A DNA stretch of 7,099 nt from DASYAN01 sp036501345 (GCA_036501345.1 DASYAN010000537.1:1-7099); one strand, 5' to 3'. Numbered from the stretch's first letter, positions 1-5,432 are shown. The notes: a model not told the origin generated them from the letters alone. Translations and numbers: made by a program.

Positions 1-55
1 CAGCTCTACGCTGCGGCTCATTGAGCCCATCCAAAAAATTTGTTTGTTCTAGCAT
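1..55 (-). CDS. pcrA: UvrD/PcrA-type DNA helicase, N-terminus only (runs off left edge)
   Basis: Only the first 18 codons are inside the window. They read MLEQTNFLDGLNEPQRRA, and the segment LDGLNEPQR matches the N-terminal Q-motif region (LNxxQxxAV) of superfamily 1A helicases of the PcrA/UvrD/Rep group. Those are ATP-dependent 3'-5' helicases of repair and plasmid replication. Two ATGs are adjacent (53-55 and 56-58). A GAGG Shine-Dalgarno core lies 6 nt before the inner one, which is therefore preferred. The Walker A motif should follow just beyond the window edge. The HD-domain gene lies upstream in the same direction, 154 bp away, with a possible separate promoter between them. PcrA versus UvrD or another SF1 helicase cannot be decided from 18 residues. 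Confidence 0.72.
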   Translation of the reverse strand, partial: MLEQTNFLDGLNEPQRRA

Positions 56-154
56 CATCACCCTCTAGATAATCGAAAAATATCTGCAAGCAATTGCAAT
101 TGTACTAAGCGCGAGAAAGGATCTTGCGTGTATGCCATAAAGTAAACTGAGACT

Positions 155-163
155 ATTGTATCA
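155..163 (-). promoter_or_regulatory. Possible extended -10 promoter for the helicase gene
   Basis: On the minus strand the bases read TG-A-TACAAT, an extended -10 with five of six consensus hexamer bases. No good -35 hexamer is visible upstream, as is common for extended -10 promoters. It would start transcription near 148 and leave a leader of about 90 nt before the helicase ATG. It is the best candidate in the gap between the HD gene and the helicase gene, but rests on one hexamer. Confidence 0.35.
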
Positions 164-209
164 CAGATAAATGATAGCGGGGGGTATACGGCGGACGCGA
201 TAATCCCTG

Positions 210-872
210 TTAGGATAGTTCCAGCTCGTGCTTGAATTCATCCAGATATTGGCGCATAAAAGTGGTACGACGCCGAGCCAAACGAAGACCAGTCTCTGTC
301 ATCATACCTTCTTCAAGCTTGAGCAGTTTGGTATAGAAATGATCGAGCATGTAGAGATTATCATCTAGTGAATGTCGCTCGACAAAGGGATCATCCAACT
401 GGTAAGGCTTTCTGCCAGTTTTTTCTCGTTGGCCTCCTACAATACCCCAGCGCATGATACCAATTGCGCCTAGAGCATCCAGACGGTCGGCATCACGCAC
501 AACACTAGCTTCCAAAGTATGGGGTTCGATGCCACGGCTAAAGCTATGAGCTAGAATGGCATGCGTGATGGCCTCTTGCAATGTGGGCGGGATCTGGTAT
601 GTGAGCATAAGCTCAGAAGCCAGTTTAAGCGAGAGATCAACATGGTGCTCGTTGCCTTTGCATTCAACGGTATGTCCCAAATCATGCATCAGCACAGCCA
701 TGCCGACGATAAATTGATCTGCACCTTCATACTTAGCAATATATTCTGCTAATGCATAGACACGGGTTACATGGTCCCAACTGTGAGCGAGATTGTAGCA
801 ATGTACAAAACGTTGTTGCACCTGCTCTTGTATTTGTGCAAGTACACTAGATTGATTAAAGATTATTTTCAT
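210..872 (-). CDS. HD-domain metal-dependent phosphohydrolase
   Basis: A 220-residue cytoplasmic protein of the HD superfamily, resembling the small stand-alone YedJ-like group. Counting from the chosen ATG, the family signature is complete: HSWDH with the metal-ligand histidine near residue 34, the HD doublet in LMHDLGH near residues 63-64, helical HxxxxH positions (HAILAH), and the distal aspartate in RDADRLDALGAIG near 127-132. The length is normal. The start is placed at 870-872, not at an upstream ATG (924-926), because that upstream codon lies within the spacer of a good promoter and has no ribosome-binding site. AAAGGA precedes the chosen ATG, although at a long 13-nt spacing. HD proteins of this type hydrolyse nucleotides or other phosphoesters; the actual substrate cannot be read from sequence. 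It is followed in the same direction by the helicase gene. Confidence 0.88.
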   Translation of the reverse strand: MKIIFNQSSVLAQIQEQVQQRFVHCYNLAHSWDHVTRVYALAEYIAKYEGADQFIVGMAVLMHDLGHTVECKGNEHHVDLSLKLASELMLTYQIPPTLQEAITHAILAHSFSRGIEPHTLEASVVRDADRLDALGAIGIMRWGIVGGQREKTGRKPYQLDDPFVERHSLDDNLYMLDHFYTKLLKLEEGMMTETGLRLARRRTTFMRQYLDEFKHELELS

Positions 873-906
873 GGAGTCGAAGTGATCCTTTCTGGTTTTT
901 ATCAAT

Positions 907-936
907 AGGATACCATAATTACACATTTGGTGTGAA
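907..936 (-). promoter_or_regulatory. Promoter of the HD-domain gene
   Basis: On the minus strand, TTCACA (931-936, five of six matches to TTGACA) is followed after 18 nt by TATCCT (907-912), which is preceded by TGG to form an extended -10. Transcription would start near 900, about 28 nt before the ATG at 872. This fits the shorter start and argues against translation beginning at 926. Confidence 0.5.
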
Positions 937-951
937 CTAAAAAAGAATTAA

Positions 952-985
952 AAAAGGAAGATATTGGTGCAATGTTCTTCCTTTT
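952..985. repeat. Long AT-rich hairpin upstream of the HD gene
   Basis: A perfect 10-bp inverted repeat, AAAAGGAAGA (952-961) and TCTTCCTTTT (976-985), encloses a second small stem, ATTG/CAAT around a GTG loop (963-973). It resembles a bidirectional terminator in shape but is GC-poor, and no gene is visible that would end here on either strand. It marks the boundary between the chromosomal left flank and the repeat-rich region. Confidence 0.5.
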
Positions 986-1075
986 GGTTTTCCGGCAGCC
1001 TGTCACCAAAAAGAGACCACTTTATCTCGCTTACGGGCCCTCCTCTCCTCTCAGTATCAGGTTGCGTAAGAACCC

Positions 1076-1148
1076 TCAAGATGTCCGCTTTTGGATGCAA
1101 GATGGCCGCTTTGTCCCTAGAAATGCAGGTACGCGTTGGGTATTATTG
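1076..1148 (+). repeat. Dispersed repeat A, copy 1
   Basis: A 73-bp segment with a gap-free counterpart at 3155-3227, about four fifths identical and nearly identical in the first 42 bases. It contains a 21-bp tandem duplication of a unit beginning CAAGATGGCCGCTTT. Upstream, 937-1075 holds only the hairpin at 952-985 and no gene I can support. Short open frames cross this copy, but the reading lacks a ribosome-binding site and continues as low-complexity sequence, so I treat it as a repeat and not a gene. Confidence 0.8.
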
Positions 1149-1152
1149 TGGT

Positions 1153-1174
1153 AAGCACTCGGTTGAGAGTGCTT
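1153..1174. repeat. Perfect 8-bp hairpin between repeats A and B
   Basis: AAGCACTC (1153-1160) and GAGTGCTT (1167-1174) form a perfect stem around the 6-nt loop GGTTGA. A T-run (1183-1187) follows only after 8 further bases, so it is a poor intrinsic terminator. The second A/B copy has a different and much longer spacer here. Confidence 0.45.
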
Positions 1175-1193
1175 AAAGACAGTTTTTAAGGCT

Positions 1194-1233
1194 TCTACTT
1201 TGCGGCCCATAGCAGCTTACGTAGCGATATCCC
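1194..1233 (+). repeat. Dispersed repeat B, copy 1
   Basis: A 40-bp segment matching 3431-3470 at 38 of 40 positions. The conserved blocks are TACTTTGCGGC and TTACGTAGCGATA around a central 9 nt. A TTAAGG sequence precedes both copies, so each carries a Shine-Dalgarno-like AAGG about 8-9 nt before a TTG codon. In this copy that TTG (1200-1202) opens a 19-codon frame beginning (L)RPIAAYVAISL and ending at the TGA at 1257-1259, which overlaps the TTG of the next frame. It may be a leader peptide or a gene-start relic. Confidence 0.75.
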
Positions 1234-1255
1234 TAGTGGGAGCTGAAAAGCTGGA

Positions 1256-1477
1256 TTGACAGTGATTACTCGTTTGAAATGCGATGTGCGAGAATTAATT
1301 GAAACGCTTCGGGAAAAGGGTGAAATACTATGCCAAGAAACGGTCGAAGTGACAGCAGCCCATCCGGGCCATCTGATAGTAAAAGAGATATTCAGGGAAT
1401 ACAACGAGATAGGAGTCCATCACCATTGCGAAAGATCGAATCTACTTCGGGATCAGTTCCATCTGGTGATCAAATAA
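1256..1477 (+). CDS. Alternative overlapping frame of unknown function, possibly a broken gene start
   Basis: A 73-codon frame starting at a TTG that overlaps the TGA of the short frame in repeat B (TTGA overlap). The translation looks like a folded protein and not random sequence: a charged helix-like stretch (RELIETLREKGEILCQ) and then VKEIFREYNEIGVHHHCE. It overlaps the first 148 bases of the longer frame at 1330-1932 in another frame, so both cannot be fully functional unless the overlap is real. It could be the 5' part of an older gene fused by frameshift to the 1330 frame. No family recognised. Confidence 0.25.
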   Translation: MTVITRLKCDVRELIETLREKGEILCQETVEVTAAHPGHLIVKEIFREYNEIGVHHHCERSNLLRDQFHLVIK

Positions 1478-1932
1478 TAGCTTCTAAGCTAGATAGGCTA
1501 GCTGCCCTTTCAAGACAGCCAGAGGGCACGAATTTACCAGGAGTCCCATCTTCAACCTGGGAAAATATACCTATGGTAGATGAGCCAGTTACGGTAAGTG
1601 ATAGTAGATTTAAAATTAGAGATGATTTAGCCAGAGATAGAGTAACAACCGAAGACAAATGGGAGAAAATGACACTAAACTACATGCAACAGCTTTTTAC
1701 ATGGGATCATGAGTTAATAAATAAAGCAACCCAAGATCTTAAAGAAATAGGACAAATATATAGCTCCAACAAATTAAAGCTTGATAATGCACGCTCTGCT
1801 ATAGGAGAGGACACATATAGAGAGCAAGAACTTATTCTTACAGCCAATTTTTATGCTGATAGATGGCTCGCAGTGCATAAAATTTGGAAAGAAACATTGA
1901 ATACACCCAAAAAACGCTCCCTCACGCGTTAA
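1330..1932 (+). CDS. Hypothetical protein, disordered N-terminus and helical C-terminus
   Basis: A 200-residue protein I do not recognise. Residues 1-45 are rich in Ser, Pro, Arg and Asp (PRNGRSDSSPSGPSDS and on), as in a disordered tail. From about residue 50 the sequence becomes ordered, and from about 95 to 195 it is charged, helical and Trp/Tyr-containing, including KWEKMTLNYMQQLFTWDHEL and a basic end KKRSLTR. There is no signal peptide or membrane segment. The ATG has an AAGGG-type ribosome-binding site about 10 nt upstream. It lies just downstream of repeat B and is not in an obvious operon. The low-complexity N-terminus overlaps another plausible frame (1256-1477), so the true start could lie further in. 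The C-terminal half is the most trustworthy part. Confidence 0.55.
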   Translation: MPRNGRSDSSPSGPSDSKRDIQGIQRDRSPSPLRKIESTSGSVPSGDQIIASKLDRLAALSRQPEGTNLPGVPSSTWENIPMVDEPVTVSDSRFKIRDDLARDRVTTEDKWEKMTLNYMQQLFTWDHELINKATQDLKEIGQIYSSNKLKLDNARSAIGEDTYREQELILTANFYADRWLAVHKIWKETLNTPKKRSLTR

Positions 1933-1961
1933 CTATAACAAGTAGTGTACTTCTTAAGTGG

Positions 1962-2129
1962 TTATAGATCGTTACACTTTTCAGACATCCCATTGCCTAT
2001 ACGAAACATGCCCAACAGGCGTAGGGTGTCAGCATATTGTATAGCTGCATGTGGCCTTTCGTTGCTGCTCGTGGCTTGTCAGAGAGTATCTTGTAAATCA
2101 TTTTGCTCTGTGGGCCGAAATTGGATCAT
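1962..2129 (-). pseudogene. Decayed transposase N-terminus, IS630/HTH-like (weak)
   Basis: On the minus strand, from an ATG at 2127-2129, the frame reads MIQFRPTEQNDLQDTL, a TGA, then QATSSNERPHAAIQYADTL and LRLLGMFRIGNGMSEKCNDL before a TAA. The pattern MIQF...LQ..L.QATS..ER..A...L....G.s..E...L resembles the first helices of IS630-type and related helix-turn-helix transposases (typically ...RRAQALLWLaeG.s..eVA..L). The internal stop, the missing ribosome-binding site and the short length mark it as a relic. The resemblance is from memory and is weak. Otherwise 1933-2190 holds no gene I can support. Confidence 0.3.
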
Positions 2130-2195
2130 TCAACGGGTGAGGTTCAGGCGGCTGAAACGGCCAGCAGAGCGGGAAGAGTAGGGGCCTTATAGTTG

Positions 2196-2204
2196 TGCTA
2201 TACT
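2196..2204 (+). promoter_or_regulatory. Extended -10 promoter of the EamA transporter, probably leaderless
   Basis: TG-C-TATACT is an extended -10 with five of six hexamer matches. Its 3' end is 6 nt before the ATG at 2211-2213, so transcription should begin at or within a base of the start codon. There is no Shine-Dalgarno sequence before that ATG. No convincing -35 lies 16-18 nt upstream. The combination predicts a leaderless mRNA. Confidence 0.5.
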
Positions 2205-2210
2205 TACTTC

Positions 2211-3074
2211 ATGCTTATTGCAATGGCAGTAGTCTGCGGCCTGCTCTCAATGATCAGTTATGGATTAGCAAACGTGTTTTCTCAACCGCTCGCAAGGAAG
2301 TTAGGTACTGTACAAATGCTCTTCTTGCGAGGTATTGCCGTTACCCTTATCTTGGCAGTAGGTGCATTAATAGACTACCGGGACTTCAACCACTATAAAG
2401 CCATCCTCTTAACGTTTGGACTTGGCATTGCTGGCTACCTGCCCGTCTTAGCATTCACCCACGGCATAAAGATAAGCCGTATCGGTATCATGGCCCCAAT
2501 TGCCGGGGCATCGCCTCTTATTACCGTCCTTCTTTCATTCTTCTTCCTTCATACTCCCATTCATTTTTTACAGTGGCTGGCAATTGTCGTCATAATAGCT
2601 GCCAACGTGGTCATGTCGGTTGACTTGAAAGACTGGCGTAGCTCCACTCTCACGCAATTGTCAAGCGGGATACCCTTTGCAATCATTGCAGCCCTTGGAT
2701 GGGGCTGTTTTTACTTCTTTCTCGTGTATTCGACAAGGTCGCTCGGACCATGGCTATCGGCTTTCCTTGTTGAGGCAGGCGTGACATTTGCTGCCGGGAT
2801 ACACTTGCTCTTTCCAGCTAAACGGATACCTTTCAAAGAGGCTGTCTCAAAGTCTGTTCTTGCCAATAGCATACTCGTATGTTTCGGCACGGTAGCCTAT
2901 ACGATTGGCGTGCTCTATTATAACGTCAGTATCGTTGCCGTTCTGAGTGACTCGACAGCAATTGTATCAGTGCTTCTTGCCGTCTATTTGTTCCATGAAC
3001 ATCTCACCAGTAAAGAAAAGGTAGCCGCCATTGTCATCGTTGCTTCAACAGTTGTTATTACTCTCTTTAGGTAA
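2211..3074 (+). CDS. EamA/DMT-superfamily membrane transporter
   Basis: A 287-residue integral membrane protein of the drug/metabolite transporter superfamily with about ten hydrophobic segments arranged as two EamA repeats. The first half runs from the N-terminal helix (MAVVCGLLSMISYGLANV) to VVMSVDLKDW near residue 140. The second starts near GIPFAIIAALGWGCFYFF and ends with VAAIVIVASTVVITLF. Typical features are visible: the GxxxxxP-SPL turn (MAPIAGASPLITVLLS) and, in repeat two, the matching DSTAIVSVLLAVYLFHEHLT, where the helix-end acidic and aromatic pattern (FxHE) is usual for the family. A TTG at 2193 is in frame, but it lies in the promoter, so the ATG is preferred. Substrate is unknown; relatives export small metabolites or drugs. 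It is flanked by repeat-rich DNA on both sides and forms no operon. Confidence 0.9.
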   Translation: MLIAMAVVCGLLSMISYGLANVFSQPLARKLGTVQMLFLRGIAVTLILAVGALIDYRDFNHYKAILLTFGLGIAGYLPVLAFTHGIKISRIGIMAPIAGASPLITVLLSFFFLHTPIHFLQWLAIVVIIAANVVMSVDLKDWRSSTLTQLSSGIPFAIIAALGWGCFYFFLVYSTRSLGPWLSAFLVEAGVTFAAGIHLLFPAKRIPFKEAVSKSVLANSILVCFGTVAYTIGVLYYNVSIVAVLSDSTAIVSVLLAVYLFHEHLTSKEKVAAIVIVASTVVITLFR

Positions 3075-3081
3075 GTCATTA

Positions 3082-3129
3082 CCATTCTGTGAGAAGAATG
3101 GGCAACAAAAGCGGCAACGATTTGCCCAT
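3082..3129. repeat. Two overlapping, mutually exclusive hairpins after the transporter gene
   Basis: Hairpin 1 is CCATTCT (3082-3088) with AGAATGG (3095-3101) around a 6-nt loop. Hairpin 2 is ATGGGCAA (3098-3105) with TTGCCCAT (3122-3129) around 16 nt. They share 3098-3101, so only one can form at a time. They begin 8 nt past the transporter stop codon. No U-tract follows, so this is not a canonical terminator, but it could be a 3'-end structure of the transporter mRNA. Confidence 0.45.
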
Positions 3130-3154
3130 GAAGGTGATGTCCGCTCTGTTCCAT

Positions 3155-3227
3155 TCAAGATGGCCGCTTTTGGATGCAAGATGGCCGCTTTATCCCTTGG
3201 AATATGGACTCGGAGTGGGTATTCTTG
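3155..3227 (+). repeat. Dispersed repeat A, copy 2
   Basis: Second copy of the 73-bp repeat A, aligned without gaps to 1076-1148. The 21-bp CAAGATGGCCGCTTT unit is present twice, with a degenerate third GATGTCCGCT just upstream at 3136-3145, giving steps of 23 and 21 bases. Read in one frame, both copies encode KM(S/A)AFGCKMAALSL with several silent differences. Confidence 0.8.
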
Positions 3228-3238
3228 ACAGAGATAGT

Positions 3239-3268
3239 GCTACGTAACGTGTCACTAGCCGCAAAGTA
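3239..3268 (-). repeat. Inverted, diverged copy of repeat B
   Basis: On the minus strand this reads TACTTTGCGGCT, 9 unrelated bases, then TTACGTAGC. The two blocks and the exact 9-nt spacing are the same as in the B copies at 1196-1225 and 3433-3462. With the copy at 3433-3462 it forms the ends of a 224-bp inverted-repeat structure. Read as protein from the TTG it gives (L)RLVTRYVALSL against (L)RPIAAYVAISL in copy 1. Confidence 0.65.
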
Positions 3269-3430
3269 AGAACTGGCCAAGTTCCGAGAATGGGCAGAAT
3301 CGGTACTTTCCATGCTAGAAATAGTCCAAAACACCTGTAGATCCAGGTAATCGGACCTTGAAAAAGCCTTGAGTTCCATTTTCGTCAAGAAAGTCAGAAC
3401 GGGAAGCGGCAAGAAACACCATTAAGGGTC
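3269..3430. other. Interior of the inverted-repeat structure; no intact gene
   Basis: About 160 bp between the two facing B repeats. Only short open stretches exist on the plus strand, for example ELAKFREWAESVLSMLE ending at a TAA near 3348-3350 and then DLEKALSSIFVKK in the same frame. These may be pieces of a lost gene, but I cannot assign them. At 3389-3411 it contains a 23-mer found again at 6280-6302 with one mismatch. Confidence 0.4.
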
Positions 3431-3470
3431 TCTACTTTGCGGCTCATAGCAGCTTACGTAGCGATACCCC
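3431..3470 (+). repeat. Dispersed repeat B, copy 2
   Basis: Matches 1194-1233 at 38 of 40 positions. It carries the AAGG (3425-3428) and TTG (3437-3439) pair, and here the frame from that TTG stays open into the following 247-codon gene. So repeat B may supply the ribosome-binding site, start codon and first residues of that gene. Confidence 0.78.
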
Positions 3471-4180
3471 AAAATGTCTCGTCTCAAGACGAAAAACAAG
3501 AAGAGGTTGTTTTGACCGAGTCGGGCCAGCATATTTACGGCTTTGCTTGTAAAACACTATTTACAGCTAAAAAGCCTGAAATAACTGTTAAGCTAAAAGA
3601 CGAGTGTGAATTACCTGCCTTGCATATCAAGACGTTTGAGCAATTTAAGAGTCTTCTGCACTATATACAAAGCAGACTCGAGGCACCTTACCATCTCAAA
3701 AATATGACTAATGCGCTAAACGACTGGCTACAGATTCAAACTATGGCCAGCAAAGATATGCAAGGGCTAGAATGGCTACCCATATCACGCGAGGATCCGG
3801 AGCTTGAGGCTACTGAAGAGACTACCATTGTAGAGTCCACTATTGAGACATACCTGCCCGACGCTACTGAGAACGTCCCGCAAAGGTTAGAAGACGTGAT
3901 AGAAGACTTTGAGACTACGGACCAGCAGCTTGTTGATGAGATGCTTTACATTTGTCATGACTACGAACAAGATACAAGCATTGATGTGTGCTTAGACGCA
4001 TTATTAAATGTCAGGGATGAATTTAGCTTAAATAACACGACTTTGTTTGATTTTATGACTGAAGCCTATAGAGTAAATTTACGCGCACGTACCTGCGATG
4101 TACAAGCATTTTTTGACGAGTTGTATGGGAGCCTGGTCGGAGCGTTCAACGGCCAGGAACAATTGGCTGATGTGGGTTGA
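3437..4180 (+). CDS. Hypothetical acidic protein starting inside repeat B
   Basis: A protein of up to 247 residues with no family I recognise. It is soluble, with no signal peptide or membrane segment. The first ten residues (MRLIAAYVAI) come from repeat B. Residues 20-105 look like one folded unit (VLTESGQHIYGFACKTLF, later FEQFKSLLHYIQSRLEAPYH and NALNDWLQIQTM). Residues 120-165 are strongly acidic and Thr-rich (DPELEATEETT, TIETYLPDATENVPQRLEDV), like a linker. The C-terminal part (TTDQQLVDEMLYICHDYEQD to about 235) is acidic and helical. Start choice is uncertain: TTG at 3437 has AAGG 8 nt upstream, but an internal TTG at VLTESG preceded by GAGG is also possible and would exclude the repeat-derived residues. 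It stands alone, with the MITE about 95 bp downstream. Confidence 0.6.
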   Translation: MRLIAAYVAIPQNVSSQDEKQEEVVLTESGQHIYGFACKTLFTAKKPEITVKLKDECELPALHIKTFEQFKSLLHYIQSRLEAPYHLKNMTNALNDWLQIQTMASKDMQGLEWLPISREDPELEATEETTIVESTIETYLPDATENVPQRLEDVIEDFETTDQQLVDEMLYICHDYEQDTSIDVCLDALLNVRDEFSLNNTTLFDFMTEAYRVNLRARTCDVQAFFDELYGSLVGAFNGQEQLADVG

Positions 4181-4275
4181 GCAGAACGGGCGTCAAGGTT
4201 GATATATCTAGAAGCCAGTAAGTGTCCTGCTCGTGGCAATTATATATCGGGTGCGGGAAAACCCCCGTCATTTAT

Positions 4276-4510
4276 GCCTGACAGTTATACACAAGTCTTG
4301 GCGAATCAGGAAAAACAGGGTGGTGATGGGAAGCATGGCTCTTGAGTCAAAACGATGTCCATATGGTTTCGTTTTTCAGCGAAAGCCGCCCGCAGAGAGC
4401 TTTTACACAGAACACTTGAGCATGGCATCGCATCTTTTGGGAAATGTCCCTCTGTCGCATGGCGATGGGCAGGATTTCCCAGATTTGAGATTTGTGTATA
4501 ACTGTCAGGG
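4276..4510. mobile_element. MITE-like non-autonomous element with 18-bp perfect terminal inverted repeats
   Basis: CCTGACAGTTATACACAA at 4277-4294 has its exact reverse complement at 4492-4509. Inside these the similarity continues imperfectly (AAGTCT/AAATCT, then GGAAA). One G at each end and then ATTTAT lies on both sides (4270-4275 and 4511-4516), which looks like a 6-bp target-site duplication. The interior has two further palindromes: AAAACGA (4349-4355) with TCGTTTT (4369-4375) around CCATATGG, and GGGAAAT (4439-4445) with ATTTCCC (4474-4480). It encodes no transposase; the open frame across it uses the terminal repeats as coding sequence and is spurious. Each terminal repeat contains TTATACACA, a DnaA-box match, probably incidental. 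No family assigned. Confidence 0.75.
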
Positions 4511-4601
4511 ATTTATCCAGGGGAGTTGTCACATCATGGATATCAATGAGAGAAGCCGTCTATTTGCGCACCAGATGGCCGACGTCCTAGGGCTTTGGCG
4601 T

Positions 4602-5363
4602 TTACCCGTGCTGCCTGGATAAAGCGCCGCACAGCAATTGTAGAGATTCTCTCGGTTTTGCTGCATAATGTCGCATTTGTTTTGCCACATTTTTCACACC
4701 CAGAAAGTCCATAAGTGCTAGTATTCCTCCATTTAATGCAGCTAATACCTCTGGAGCTTTGTTAATGCGAACTTGACAAGCATCTTCGCCAAGTATTACA
4801 TCACGCCGATAATGTAAGCGGTTCTCAATATGCCAGTGATTTTGTCTCCATTCCAGCATTCGCTCAGCATTCGCCTTTCCTCTTGAAATATTCGTCATGC
4901 CATATCGAAGAGTTACTGTTTTTTCACCTTTTTTCACCACAGTTTTTCGTATCATATAAATTTGTGCAACTCCAGCCCATTCTTTCTCGAGAAATGTGCT
5001 CAGTTGTGTACTCGTCCAAATTTCTCGTGTTTCTAGCCTTCCATGACCTTTCTGAACTTTTTTAAAGTAATCGCATTCATGTTTAAGAATATCAGCATCT
5101 CCAAAGAAATCCTCTAAATTCTGGTAAAGAACAGGAGTATTTTTCTTTACAAAAACAATATAATATGCTCCAAGCACATGTATCCATGCACACCACCTCC
5201 TGTACGTATATAAAGCATCTGTAGTTACTACTAATCCTTTTATCAATCCAGTCTGCAATTCGTCATCCCTTTGAATTACTAATCTACTTGGCTCATCACC
5301 ACATTTTTCTACAGCTCTTGCTTTGGCTATCACTCCTGCTAGTAGCTCTGCCCCTCTCTTCAA
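4602..5363 (-). pseudogene. ISAs1-family transposase, 5'-truncated
   Basis: A 253-codon frame matching the C-terminal two thirds of ISAs1 / H-repeat DDE transposases. Visible landmarks are RAVEK...DE (near 16-24), LVVTTDALYTYRR with a catalytic-type Asp at 49, YIVFVKKNTPVLYQNL (the VKxNQPxL region), GHGRLETREI, and WRQNHWHIENRLHYRRDV with the Glu near 180, followed by EDACQVR. The N-terminal part with the first catalytic region (usually AIDGKxxRG), about 110-140 residues, is absent. A TAG stands directly before the TTG that opens this frame, and no continuation is visible upstream. It is therefore a fragment of a 370-400 residue protein and cannot transpose. Its ends are undefined; the MITE starts about 90 bp beyond its 3' end, and I cannot show that their terminal repeats are related. 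Confidence 0.85.
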
Positions 5364-5432
5364 CTATCTTCAAATTTTAGTGTATCATTATGTCCTTATC
5401 GGACTGACCTCGCTGCTGGTTATTTTTTGATC

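Noticed and set aside
561..752. 63-codon plus-strand frame
   Set aside because: Lies wholly opposite the HD-domain gene, whose signature is intact.
972..1154. Short plus-strand frames across repeat A
   Set aside because: No ribosome-binding site, biased composition, and they cover a repeat; conserved frame relation between copies is noted in the findings instead.
1153..1187. Intrinsic terminator
   Set aside because: The stem is good, but the T-run begins 8 nt too far downstream and no gene ends upstream on that strand.
1945..2181. 78-codon plus-strand frame with a hydrophobic patch and a Cys
   Set aside because: No ribosome-binding site and an Arg-rich tail without family features; the opposite strand offers a better transposase-relic explanation.
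3155..3412. 85-codon minus-strand frame sharing PLPVLTF with the 6109-6309 minus-strand frame
   Set aside because: The shared residues are the reverse reading of the 23-mer repeat; both frames cross repeats or lie opposite a better gene.
4285..4501. TTATACACA pair read as a replication origin
   Set aside because: Both are part of the MITE terminal repeats, so they count as one mobile sequence and not as an independent DnaA-box cluster.
4233..4622. 129-codon open frame on the plus strand
   Set aside because: It runs through both terminal repeats of the MITE, which would make the same DNA coding in both directions, and has no ribosome-binding site or family resemblance.
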